Shown piece by piece: positions 12,691 through 24,400 of a DNA stretch of 64,000 bases. This DNA comes from Scolanthus callimorphus (taxonomy: Eukaryota > Cnidaria > Anthozoa > Actiniaria > Edwardsiidae), in assembly GCA_033964015.1 (NCBI GenBank), contig CM066916.1:16222501-16286500 (forward strand), read 5' to 3'. The position numbers and the translations under genes were made by a program. The notes beneath the pieces were generated by a model. It was given only the letters and a program-made list of their open reading frames with translations, did not search any database and was not told the DNA's origin. Numbering within the stretch: the stretch's first letter is position 1; the number at the start of each line of letters is the position of its first letter.

Positions 12691-13065
12691 AATCGGTAAG
12701 TGAGCCTGCGTGTTAGCAGCGGCCTGTTTCCTTCCCAGGGTATCTTGCGGTCTATTTTTCTAAATCTGAACAGAAAATAGCCAATTCACGGAATTCCACT
12801 CAGCCTCCCCATCATTCACTGTGAATTTATCGCAAGCTCGCATGTCGATTGTGCAAATGCGATTTTACCGGAATAAAACAGGTTAAATTTAGCGAGTTTC
12901 ACACGTGTTATAAAAGTTTCAGTATATTAGCGGAGCTCCTTAGCGGCCGAAGGCCGCAGAGCGGAGCACCATAGGTATCGCAGGAAGAATACAATAGCTC
13001 AAAGTAGAACTCAGGTACACGATCGACTTCATTTTTCATGGTTCAGCGGTATTCCCATTTGGGTG

Positions 13066-13176
13066 TAGCCTGCGAAAGCCGACGCCACTTAGCGCTCGTC
13101 GAAACAGACTCTCGCAGACTCCCTTTGCGCGAGTCTCTTTCGACGAGCGCTAAGTGGTGTCGGCTTTCGCAGGCTA
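13066..13176. mobile_element. 111-bp palindromic MITE with 9-bp target duplication
   Basis: An almost perfect foldback: TAGCCTGCGAAAGCCGACGC pairs with its complement at the right end, and the arms continue through AGCGCTCGTCGAAA. It is flanked by perfect ATTTGGGTG at 13057-13065 and 13177-13185. It shares the terminal TAGCCTGC and TSD length with 10003-10201. Confidence 0.9.
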
Positions 13177-13290
13177 ATTTGGGTGCGTTAACGACAGCAC
13201 ACTCGAGATACTTAACAAGCGCCACTGCGCTCTAAAGTTCAATTATCTTTATAGCGTGACGCTAATGCAAGATATTTTGGGGCGCACGCT

Positions 13291-13551
13291 TCAAAGGCGG
13301 CGCAGGTGGGCAGGCGCCTGCATTGATGTTATTCGAATTGCAGGCGCGGCGGTCAACTTGAACTCTTCGATGGTGCGACAGGACCTCACTTCTTCAGGCA
13401 ACAGATTCCATGATCTGATCGTTCTTGGGAAGGAGGTGGTCCCGTATGCGTTCAAGTTGGACGGTACTTCATGATATTTCAGGCCGCAGTGTCTCTTGTT
13501 CTCCATGACAGACTCGGGGAACTTGATTGATGCGCTCGATGGACAATACAA
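13291..13551 (-). pseudogene. non-LTR retrotransposon reverse-transcriptase C-terminal remnant
   Basis: The translation carries TTSFPRTIRSWNLLPEEVRS and CRTIEEFK, a pattern I know from the C-terminus of CR1/L2/RTE-like LINE reverse transcriptases (R-T-I-x-x-W-N-x-L-P). Only the tail remains, about 86 codons. The rest of the pol frame is not visible nearby, so this is a dead fragment. Confidence 0.7.
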
Positions 13552-14570
13552 TGAACCACGTGATATGCGTCACAAAAACTAGAACTATCCTCACAAAAAC
13601 GATTGCTAGAAACCTGGAGTTTTCTAATATCGAATTTATATCACTGAAGCTAGGGAATCGGGGAAATTATTACTTTGTTGAACATTATACCCCAAGCTCA
13701 ACCGATGCAGTATTGAGTCGCGCGTCGACGCGTTTATTTGATGATCTATAAAAACATCTCACGAATTTTAATTTAAAACACAATTTAATTGCATTGTAAA
13801 TGTTTACAATATAGGAAAATATATGGCACTATGTACCATTTAACACACATCACAAATTAAAACAATGTATAAAGGAGTAAGAAGCTAAAAAGGTTAACAC
13901 AACAGGCATTCAAATTGGTAATCTATCAGCTACGTAGAAAGTCGCGATATTCCGTGTATTATTGATAATTCTGCACTGTCAATCAATATTTGAAGGCGAG
14001 ATCACAACAAATCACAAAATTGGAACGTTCAAACTATCCGGATTTGCGATTCCTTTTTTCTAAAATGCACTTGGGCATGCCCCAAGAATTGATTGACAGC
14101 TTAGAATTGCCAAAAAACAATACATTGTTTCTTGACTTTGGACCACTCGAACCAACGACGGATGTTTGATTCCAGAACGATCCCACCTCAAGGGAAGAAC
14201 TTTATGTTATGGTTTTCACAGACCAAGCTATTTTCAGATCACCGTCACGATGGCAACAATAACAATAACAATAACAAGAGCAAAAAAAAATATTTTGCAG
14301 AGCTCGAAATAGGATTATTATTAATAATTATTAATTATCCTGCCATAGTTTGTTTTTTTGACAAGTACAACAAATTTTCACCTGCCATTTTATATTTTGA
14401 CATGCCAAATGAACTAGATGGAACTTGAATGAAATAAGGTCTGGGACATTTTGTTCGAAGCTACAAGTTGACATGTATATTTTCTGCCTCGGCGATGCAG
14501 AAAAGACTTTGCAATACTTCGAAAAAACAGATTTTGATAGCCTCGAGCAGTCCTACAAATCAGGGGCGGA

Positions 14571-14748
14571 TTCAGCATTTTGGAAAAGTGGTGCGTTTTC
14601 TGTTTTGAAGAGCCAGATTTGTCACTAGGGCTACTATAAACCTATTCTTGGACTACATTTTGCCGTTTCAAAATATTTTTGCATCGCAAGGGGGTGGGGG
14701 GTGGGGGGTTGCGTCCGCACCCAAAGCACCACCCTGGATCCGCCACTG
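14571..14748. mobile_element. small element with CAGGGGCGGAT ends
   Basis: Left end CAGGGGCGGATTCAGC, right end CCCTGGATCCGCCACTG in complement. A related end, AGGGGCGGATCCAGGAATTC, occurs alone near 36882. The ends resemble hAT termini (CAGGGG). Flanking CAAAT on both sides is suggestive but offset. Confidence 0.55.
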
Positions 14749-15036
14749 CAAATAGCTTGTTCTGTGAAAGTGTCCTCCAGGGTACACAACAAAGTGTTTG
14801 CTCGTAAAAGCATGTGCTCTTCTGGAAATAGAGCAGCCTTTGTGGAAGTCTACCTAAAATTGTCAAGTTGTACCAATTTATTGCAACTTCTGGCAACGTA
14901 AAAATATATAATAAAATATCTATATATATCGAGAGTAGATCGTTAACTTAGTAAAGTCGCAGAAATACGAGAGCATTTTTATCTAAGGCTACATTTTACG
15001 AGACGGGCTAGGCTGATCACTAGGATATCACTCAGT

Positions 15037-15180
15037 CGAAGTCACGAAGTCACGGATATCACGTGCAGTCGAAGTCACGGATATCACGTGCAGTCGAAGT
15101 CACGGATATCACGTGCAGTCGAAGTCACGGATATCACGTGCAGTCGAAGGCACGAAGTCACGGATATCACGTGCAGTCGA
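15037..15180. repeat. 25-bp tandem repeat, about 5 copies
   Basis: The unit contains GTCACGGATATCACGTGCAG, which includes palindromes GATATC and CACGTG. Four regular copies are followed by one with a short internal duplication. It lies ~240 bp 3' of the CEP83 stop. Confidence 0.9.
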
Positions 15181-15422
15181 AGTGTAGTTTGTGGATGTGG
15201 GACCTGTGGGACCTGGATTTGGCCCGTCTTACAAATGTGGAAGTCTGAGTCACGAATGAAACTAAAACATTCATACTGTGAAGCGCGGAAAGATAGCGAA
15301 TATTGTTATTCTTACAAACACACTGTAGCATTATTTACACGATAAAAATATTGTTCACTTATCCGCCTTGAATAAAATATGCGTACTCCTAAGTAAATTT
15401 ATAATTCTCTGAAGAGACCGTT

Positions 15423-18400
15423 TTAAGAAACGGTCAAGGGTGGGGACGGGATTGTGTTGTCGTGGAGCATGTTTGTCATGTTCCGTTGACTTTCCTCAAG
15501 ATCTTCTAGACGTTCGCGAACTGTAGCCATTTCACGTTGTTGACGATCCTAAAGAAAACAAATAACAACAACTTATTATTATCATATTTGTGGTTTCCTA
15601 TATTTAAATATCCGACATATTGATGGCTTCCTGCTCAAGAGAAAATATTCATTCTGATCACGCAACTGATTTGTTCTCTAAATTTTTTGCCCGCGAGACC
15701 AGGTTAATGAATTAAAATAACACGCATTGCTGTTTGTCCCGTCATAATTCTAATTGCACGTGAAACCAGGTTAATTAATTACACGCACTGTTGTTTGTCC
15801 CGTCACAATTCTAATTGCACGCCAGACCAGGTTAATTAATTAGACGCATTGTTCCTTGTTCACAATTCTAATTGCATGCGAGACCAGGTTAATTAATTAC
15901 ACGCATTGTTCTTTGTCCCGTCACAATTCTAATTGCATGCGAGACCAGGTTAATTAATATAATACGAAAGATAATCCGAACAAGGTCAATTTCATGGCGA
16001 TATTCACCAGAAGTTGAGAAGGTGTATGAGCTATATTTCGATTTTAATTACAAATCATCATCAGGCAAATGATGATTTGTGAACTATTATTATTCAAATA
16101 AGCTTCCTGTATTTAAACCTCGCGCTCTGTATACTTAATTTGCCTGATGATGATTTGTAATTAAAATCGAAATATAGCTCATACACCTTCTCAACTTCTG
16201 GTGAATATCGCCATGAAATTGACCTTGTTCGGATTATCTTTCGTATTATATTATTTAAAATTGTCGGCTGGTCCTGGTTTTCAGGTTAATTAATTACACG
16301 CATTGTTCTTTGTCCCGTCACAATTCTAATTGCACGCGAGACCAGGTTAATTAATTAAAATAACACGCATTGCTGTTTGTCCCGTCATAATTCTAATTGC
16401 ACGTGAGACCAGGTTAATTAATTACACACATTGTTGTTTGTCCCGTCACAATTCTAATTGCACGCCAGACCAGGTTAATTAATTAGACGCATTGTTCCTT
16501 GTTCACAATTCTAATTGCATGCGAGACCAGGTTAATTAATTACACGCATTGTTCTTTGTCCCGTCACAAATCTAATTCCGCGCGAGACCAGGTTAATGAA
16601 TTACACGCATTGTTCTTTGTCCCGTCACAAATCTAATTGCGCGCGAGACCAGGTTAATTAATTACACGCATTGTTCTTTGTCCCGTCACAATTCTAATTG
16701 CATGCGAGACCAAGTTAATTAATTATACATCGGGAAGAATCCCATTGTGTTTGACGTCTCTCTTTTGTGCGCGTCAATCAGGTGCAAAAATCAAGAAAAA
16801 TCATGTCATGTTCCGCCGAGTTCTGAACGAACTATAAAATGTGCAAAAATTCTTTTGTTTATGTGCTCTCGTGGATAACTCGGCTGAGCGCGATTATTTA
16901 AATCATCTTGTTGAGTTGGTGTAGATAGTTTTACGGCGGGTTAAATTTAAAGTATAAAATGCGACCACTTTAATCCTTGAAACTTGGCATATGTGTTCTT
17001 ATAAAGTGGTTCAGTATTCTGGACCCTGTCGAATTGTTCTAAATAGTTTTGATTCCATAAGATTTTCCCGGCCTTCTGGGCGAACTTGAAATTCCATATA
17101 AAATCAGATGAAAATGGCATATGAATACCCTCAAAATGCGACCAATTCTGAGGTGCGGATATTTTATTTCTTTAGAGGTCTGCCTTGTTTGTTTCTTGAA
17201 CTAGCTAGCTAGATATGTCGAATTGTTATAAGAGGTCCACAATTCCTGAAAACTCAATAAATGTAGAGGCTAGTTTGCGTGATTTAGCCGATTCCTTTGT
17301 AATTTGGTATGTATACAATTTGCATTTTACCGCCATTTAATGAGATGCAAGTAAAGCTCAATAATAATAATACAATAATAATAATTTATATAGCGCCTAT
17401 ACATATATATGTTCTAGGCGCTTTACATCCATTAAAAAACAATACATAAAAAATATCAATGACGCGCGATTCTGCCCGATGAAGCATTGTTGTTTGTCCC
17501 GTCATAATTCTAATAGCCCGCGAGACCAAGTTTATTAATTACACGCATTGTTTTTTGTCCCGTCACAATTCTAATTGCATGCGAGACCATGTTAATTAAT
17601 TACACGCATTGTTCTTTGTCCCGTCACAATTCTAATTCCACGCGAGACCAGGTTAATTAATTACATGCATTGCTGTTTGTCCCGTCATAATTCTAATTCC
17701 ACGCGAGACCAGGTTAATTAATTACACGCATTGTTGTTTGTCCCGTCACAATTCTAATTCCACGCGAGACCAGGTTAATTAATTACACGCATTGTTGTTT
17801 GTCCCGTCACAATTCTAATTGCTCGCGAGACCAGGTTAATTAATTACACGAATTGTTGTTTGTCCCGTCACAATTCTAATTGCCCGCGAGACCAAGTTAA
17901 TTAATTACACGCATTGTTGTTTGTCCCGTCACAATTCTAATTGCATGCGAGACCAGGTTAATTAATTACACGCATTGTTGTTTGTCCCGTCACAATTCTA
18001 ATTGCTCGCGAGACCAGGTTAATTAATTACACGCATTGTTGTTTGTCCCGTCACAATTCTAATTGCCCGCGAGACCAAGTTAATTAATTACACGCATTGT
18101 TGTTTGTCCCGTCACAATTCTAATTGCATGCGAGATCAGGTTAATTAATTACACGCATTGTTTTTTGTCCCGTCACAATTCTTATTCCACGCGAGACCAG
18201 GTTAATTAATTACATGCATTGCTGTTTGTCCCGTCATAATTCTAATTCCACGCGAGACCAGGTTAATTAATTAATTACACGCATTGTTGTTTGTCCCGTC
18301 ACAATTCTAATTCCACGCGAGACCAGGTTAATTAATTACACGCATTGTTCTTTGTCCCGTCACAATTCTTATTCCACGCGAGACCAGGTTAATTAATTAC

Positions 18401-21400
18401 ATGCATTGCTGTTTGTCCCGTCATAATTCTAATTCCACGCGAGACCAGGTTAATTAATTACACGCATTGTTGTCTGTCCCGTCACAATTCTAATTGCCCG
18501 GAGACCAGGTTAATTAATTACACGCATTGTTGTTTGTCCCGTCACAATTATAATTGCATGCGAGACCAGGTTAATTAATTACACACATTGTTCTTTGTCC
18601 CGTCACAATTCTAATTCCACGCGAGACCAGGTTAATTATTTACATGCATTGCTGTTTGTCCCGTCATAATTCTAATTCCACGCGAGACCAGGTTAATTAA
18701 TTACACGTATTGTTGTCTGTGTGTAATTCATTGTATAACTGAAACGATGCTGCCGATGTGTGTTTTAATTGTTCAGTTTGCGGCAAAAGCAGCAAAAAGT
18801 GGCCATCATTGATAAGAATCACACATATAGAACAATATATATTTGCCAATATTTTCGTTGAATCTATTATGATTGTTGCCAAGAGATCATTGCTCAGGAT
18901 GTATAAACATCAACTATGGCTATTTGAATTGAATACGAAGAGGGAAATAGCAATGGACGTAAGCTAAAGTTGAAAAGCCGTTTCGCCGAGCAATGCCTCA
19001 TCCTCGACTTCGTTTATCTAGGTAAGAATTGCTGGTTGCTGAATAATAAAACAATTACTGAATTCAGTTTTCGCATGAAAATGAGATTTGTCAACGCTTC
19101 AAGTTACTGTTATCCGCCTCAGCTTCGCTTCGGCCGATAACTCAAACCTCGGCGTTGACAAATCTCACTATCCTGCTTAACCTCAACCAATAAGTGTTAA
19201 TCATTAGATTTAAAAAATAACACCTATGTTGTATTGTGAATGTGCGCATTCTGATTGATTAAAAAGCGTGTTTGTAAGAGACCTGAGAAACACGATTGTC
19301 ACGCAACGCTGTCGCGCGTATGTATGTTATTTTCTAAAAGCAATAAAAATACTTTCTGCGTGCTCTCTAGTTTCTTACAAACACTCGGGGAACAGTTCTC
19401 CCAACATCCCCCTCGTGTTTGTAAGAAAGCAGAGAGCACGCGGAAAGTACTTTTATTGCTTAAACTTAAAACTGGTATCGTTTTGTACTGCGATGTTGAC
19501 ATCCAGGGAACAACGCGCTCGTGTGGACCGGAAACAAATAAACAAACAAACAAAACGTTTTTGCGATGGGGTGGAAGAAAACCTTGTGATTCTTTGCTGC
19601 TTTGTAACGAACATTTTACCACAACGCGAACAATTTACGGGAACGTTTCATCCATCGGCAGCACTGTCAATAAAATATTGGAAGGAGGCATGCAAAGGGC
19701 TGAGGAGTGAAGGTTGAGAAGATAAAGAAGGAAGAGTTATAAGTAAAGAGAGAACGACAGAGTTACCCAGGAAGAGTGAAGAAAGCAGAAATCGTCGAAG
19801 AGATCCTCCTCACATCGAATGAGTTCAACAACAAATGCCTGATGACAATTCGCCATGAATGTCACAAGAACAGAAGCACAAGTTAAAGAACAATTAATAC
19901 ATAACACAAGAAGCAGCAATAGCAAGAGAAATGTCGACATTAATATGGCACACATACGCATATAGAACCTAGAATTCTAGCCTGTCGCAGCTGTCGCGGA
20001 CAAACTTCCTCTGCAAAAGTTACTGTGAACAAAGTTCTTCTAAAGGCCCGTTTACACTTGCAATTTTTGTCGCGCGAGTCGCGGCGATTTTTCTCGCACG
20101 TACGCGGCAACTCGGCGGAGATTTCAAACATGTTCGAAACTCTTTGCAACTTGATGCGATTTGAAGAAAAGAGAGCACAGAAATCGCACCGTATTCCATC
20201 TCGTTTACACTAGAGAGTTGGAATTGCAACTCGCGCGACTGAAAAATCGCCGCGACAAATGCAACAAAAATCGCAAGTGTAAGTGTAAACCGACCTTAAA
20301 GGGACATGGTCACCGAAAACATCAAAAATATAACGTCACAAATAATAAAAATAACAAGTCAGATTTGTAAAGAATGCTTTCAACCTGACATGGTGAAAAT
20401 TTGAGGTCATTTCGATGTAGGATTGCAAAGATATTCGCGGATTGTAATTACAGCTTACATGAGAAAATCCCGACTCTTTTGAAATCGGTTTACCTCAATC
20501 TTTTTTCAAACATACTAATTTTGCCATCTTAATTCGCTCATATCTCAGCAATCCTTCATCGTAATCCCATGAAATTTTCCGTACTTCTTTCTTTAAACTG
20601 ACTCTTTCAATTTCAGAGAATATTTTTGTATTTTGTGACAATAATTATTTTAGTGTTTTCTAGGTGACCATGTCCCTTTAAGACAGCTGCAACATATGGA
20701 AACCGGAGTCGTAGCAGTCGCGAAAGTCCAGTTGCAGCTGTTGCTGTGACAGAACACGAGCTATCTCTGCAGCACGAGTTGCAGCAGTCACAAGAGCAGT
20801 CACAAGAGCAGTCACAAGAGCAGTCACAAGAGCAGCCACAAGAGCAGCCACAAGAGCAGCCACAAGAGCAGTCACAAGAGCAGTCACAAGAGCAGTCACA
20901 AGAGCAGCCACAAGAGCAGCCACAAGAGCAGCCACAAGAGCAGCCACAAGAGCAGTCACAAGAGCAGTCACAAGAGCAGTCACAAGAGCAGTCACAAGAG
21001 CAGTCACAAGAGCAGTCACAAGAGCAGTCATAAGAGCAGCCACAAGAGCAGTCACAAGAGCAGCCACAAGAGCAGCCACAAGAGCAGTCACAAGAGCAGT
21101 CACAAGAGCAGCCACAAGAGCAGCCACAAGAGCAGCCACAAGAGCAGTCACAAGAGCAGTCACAAGAGCAGTCACAAGAGCAGTCACAAGAGCAGTCACA
21201 AGAGCAGTCATAAGAGCAGCCACAAGAGCAGCCACAAGAGCAGCCACAAGAGCAGTCACAAGAGCAGTCACAAGAGCAGTCACAAGAGCAGTCACAAGAG
21301 CAGTCACAAGAGCAGTCATAAGAGCAGCCACAAGAGCAGTCACAAGAGCAGCCACAAGAGCAGCCACAAGAGCAGTCACAAGAGCAGTCACAAGAGCAGC

Positions 21401-24400
21401 CACAAGAGCAGCCACAAGAGCAGCCACAAGAGCAGTCACAAGAGCAGTCACAAGAGCAGTCACAAGAGCAGTCACAAGAGCAGTCACAAGAGCAGTCATA
21501 AGAGCAGCCACAAGAGCAGTCACAAGAGCAGCCACAAGAGCAGCCACAAGAGCAGTCACAAGAGCAGTCACAAGAGCAGCCACAAGAGCAGCCACAAGAG
21601 CAGCCACAAGAGCAGCCACAAGAGCAGCCACAAGAGCAGTCACAAGAGCAGTCACAAGAGCAGCCACAAGAGCAGCCACAAGAGCAGTCACAAGAGCAGT
21701 CACAAGAGCAGCCACAAGAGCAGTCACAAGAGCAGTCACAAGAGCAGCCACAAGAGCAGCCACAAGAGCAGTCACAAGAGCAGTCACAAGAGCAGTCACA
21801 AGAGCAGCCACAAGAGCAGCCACAAGAGCAGTCACAAGAGCAGTCACAAGAGCAGCCACAAGAGCAGCCACAAGAGCAGTCACAAGAGCAGTCACAAGAG
21901 CAGCCACAAGAGCAGCCACAAGAGCAGCCACAAGAGCAGTCACAAGAGCAGCCACAAGAGCAGCCACAAGAGCAGTCACAAGAGCAGTCACAAGAGCAGC
22001 CACAAGAGCAGTCACAAGAGCAGTCACAAGAGCAGCCACAAGAGCAGTCACAAGAGCAGTCACAAGAGCAGTCACAAGAGCAGTCACAAGAGCAGTCACA
22101 AGAGCAGTCACAAGAGCAGTCACAAGAGCAGCCACAAGAGTCGCAGCGTGTTACAGAAGTCGTGAACGCCGCCGGTCTGCACGTTACAGCTGTCGTAGAA
22201 CAACTTTGTTCACTAGAGCGGATTTCACATGACTGTCAAGACTTGTGATTGCGATTGCTTTGCGTTCTCATTGGCTACCCATTTTTCTCATCAAATCAAA
22301 TTCTGTAGTAAATACAATTGTGTAGTTACTTCGTAATTGGTTCGGCTTGCAATTGACTGAGGCCCCGTCCACACTACGCCGGCTAAATTTGAAAACGGCT
22401 AATTTTTTATACGGTTGTGCCTTCCGTCCACACTACGCCGGCTAAATTTCCCACCGAAAACGGAGCTTTTCGAAAACGCTACCGAAAGTGGCTAAATTTG
22501 AAAACGTCGGCTACGCGTTTTAGCGTGGACGGCGAAAACGGATCTTTTCGAAAACGATGACGTCGTACCACATGTCTGTGAGGAAATTATGACCGCGGGC
22601 TCTCGTTTTTCTTTTTCGCACATGCGCTTAGCTGACGTTCTTGTGCGTTTTCACATTTAGCCGGCGTAGTGTGGACAGAAAATATTTGTTCCGTTTTCGA
22701 GGCAAATTAGCCGTTTTCAAATTTAGCCGGCGTAGTGTGGACGGTGCCTCAGAAAGAGAAAAAAGCCATTTAGGACCAAGTCGTAATTTCTCTCGATTCT
22801 GATTGGCTAGTGCTTGCTCAATTGCAATTGTTTTCACGTCACTCATGTGAAACCCGCTCTATAGACCTGTTGCAGAACACGTTTGTCCGCGACAGCTGCG
22901 ACATATGGAAAATACAAGTAAACAGGTTGGGGTGTTTGTGACAAATGTGGCCTAAAAGGTTCTAAAATTTAATGTTCTTATGCGGGTTTTTACCGTATCT
23001 GTACTGTTACTGATGGGTGCACACAACTAAAAAATACGATGTTTTTATTGCCTGCAGAAAATGTATGAAAAAAACGTTTGTAGAAATATAACTCAAAGGA
23101 ACAGCTAGGGACTTAAAACCAATTTGGACTTGTAAGACATGTAACAAGTGTCTTGACACTTTAAAACAGTCTTGAGCAATCGAGCCCTGATTATCGAAGA
23201 TGCACGTGAGAGCACGGGCTCATCTACCGCAAAGCATAGCTTACATCCCTACCTGTTCTATGGTAGCATTGAAAGGTACAGGCGAACTTGTCAGCGGTAA
23301 CACTCCTCCAAACGCGTGACTATTGTTGAGCATGCTCTTGAATCGATTCTGCTTCTTGGCGAGCATATTTAATTGTCTTTTACATTTTTCATTTTCTAGT
23401 TCTCTTTTTCGCTTCTCAGAGTCTCTTTCTAGCATCAGCTGTTGTTCTTTTTTCTCTAGAACTTGAATCTTGTCTTTTAGTTGGTTGATTTCCTGTTTGT
23501 ATTTCTTGCGTTTCTGCGTTAGATAAAAAGACCTTTCTAAGCACGAGTAAGAGCAGATTCCATAACATTGTCATATAAGAGGGCGGATTGTTACTTTTTT
23601 CATTATCACTACTATTTGCGAGCTTGCATGACCCTTGACGCTATAACATGGTTTTGAAAAGTCTGTATCGCAGACGTTTGAGTCTCAAAACTTTTAGCAA
23701 TGTCTCTGGAAACTTTCCAAAGCACGCGATCATGTTTCAGCGGTAAAATAGTCCAGTTTGGAATTATCTGATCTACCGCTGAATAGGCATTGACGGCGCA
23801 TAAATACAGTGAGCTAATTACAGTAGGAGCCTCAATTTGAAGTCGAAAAACTTGCGAATACCAACGATTCCGAAAAGCTTTCTCAAATTTGTCTATTGTT
23901 TCAATTCAAGCTTCATCAGTTTCTCGTCGGTATTCACAACTTTTCCTACTTTAAACTGAGGCTTCCACCTGTATTTATGCGCCGCTGATGCCTATTCAGC
24001 GGTAGAAAAGAGAATTCCAAACTGGACAATTAATAATTTCTATTGGATTGTATTAGTTTTGACCTCGAACTTGCCTAAACTAGATCAATTTAAATATTTG
24101 GTATTTCTATTTAGCGGATTTCTCCCAATTTTCTTTGATTTAGCGAGTTTCAAAGCTTAAGTTTCCCATGCGAAACTAAGGCCCTGTCTACACTAACGCG
24201 TTTTCAAAAGTATTCGTTTTGAAACTTATACGGATTCGCAGCGTGTTAGTGTGGACGGGAGATTCGGAACGTTTAGCTCCAAAAAAGCAGCCAGTTTTTA
24301 TTTGATGTTGGCGTGTGCAAGGACAGTCTTAAATTAAGTGGTGCAGTTGACGTAATTGTTTTCATTTTTATCCGGATTTGACCGTCCACACTGAAACGAT

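Larger units (their letters stand above)
12687..15422. other. interval between CHMP7 and the 3' end of CEP83
   Basis: This 2.7 kb should hold the CHMP7 promoter (right of 12686) and the CEP83 3' UTR. It contains a 9-bp-TSD MITE (13066-13176), a LINE reverse-transcriptase remnant (13291-13551), an element at 14571-14748 and a 25-bp array at 15037-15180. The remaining sequence is AT-rich with no recognised gene. Confidence 0.6.
15690..18720. repeat. 61-bp satellite array, about 30 units in three blocks
   Basis: The unit reads GAGACCAGGTTAATTAATTA, then CACGCATTGTTGTTTGTCCC, then GTCACAATTCTAATTG plus a variable C-G-rich tail (CACGC, CATGC, CCCGC, TCGC). Spacing is 61 bp across long stretches. 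Blocks are about 15690-15955, 16285-16730 and 17490-18720. The first is split from the second by a foldback (15955-16253). Units of block 1 recur in the same order in block 2, ~642 bp later, so larger blocks were duplicated. The array lies in the last CEP83 intron. Confidence 0.93.

Noticed and set aside
15690..18720. Regularly spaced repeats suggesting a CRISPR array
   Set aside because: Whole units are repeated with no unique spacers, and the context is an intron of an animal gene.
19737..19961. Minus-strand frame beginning with a Leu-rich, signal-peptide-like segment
   Set aside because: It lies in a CEP83 intron, has no recognised domain after the hydrophobic run, and no supporting splice structure.
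20678..22135. A 485-codon minus-strand open frame of Ala-Leu-Val-Thr repeats
   Set aside because: It is the 12-bp satellite read in a frame without stops; period 12 keeps frames open automatically, and no splice or promoter context supports a protein.
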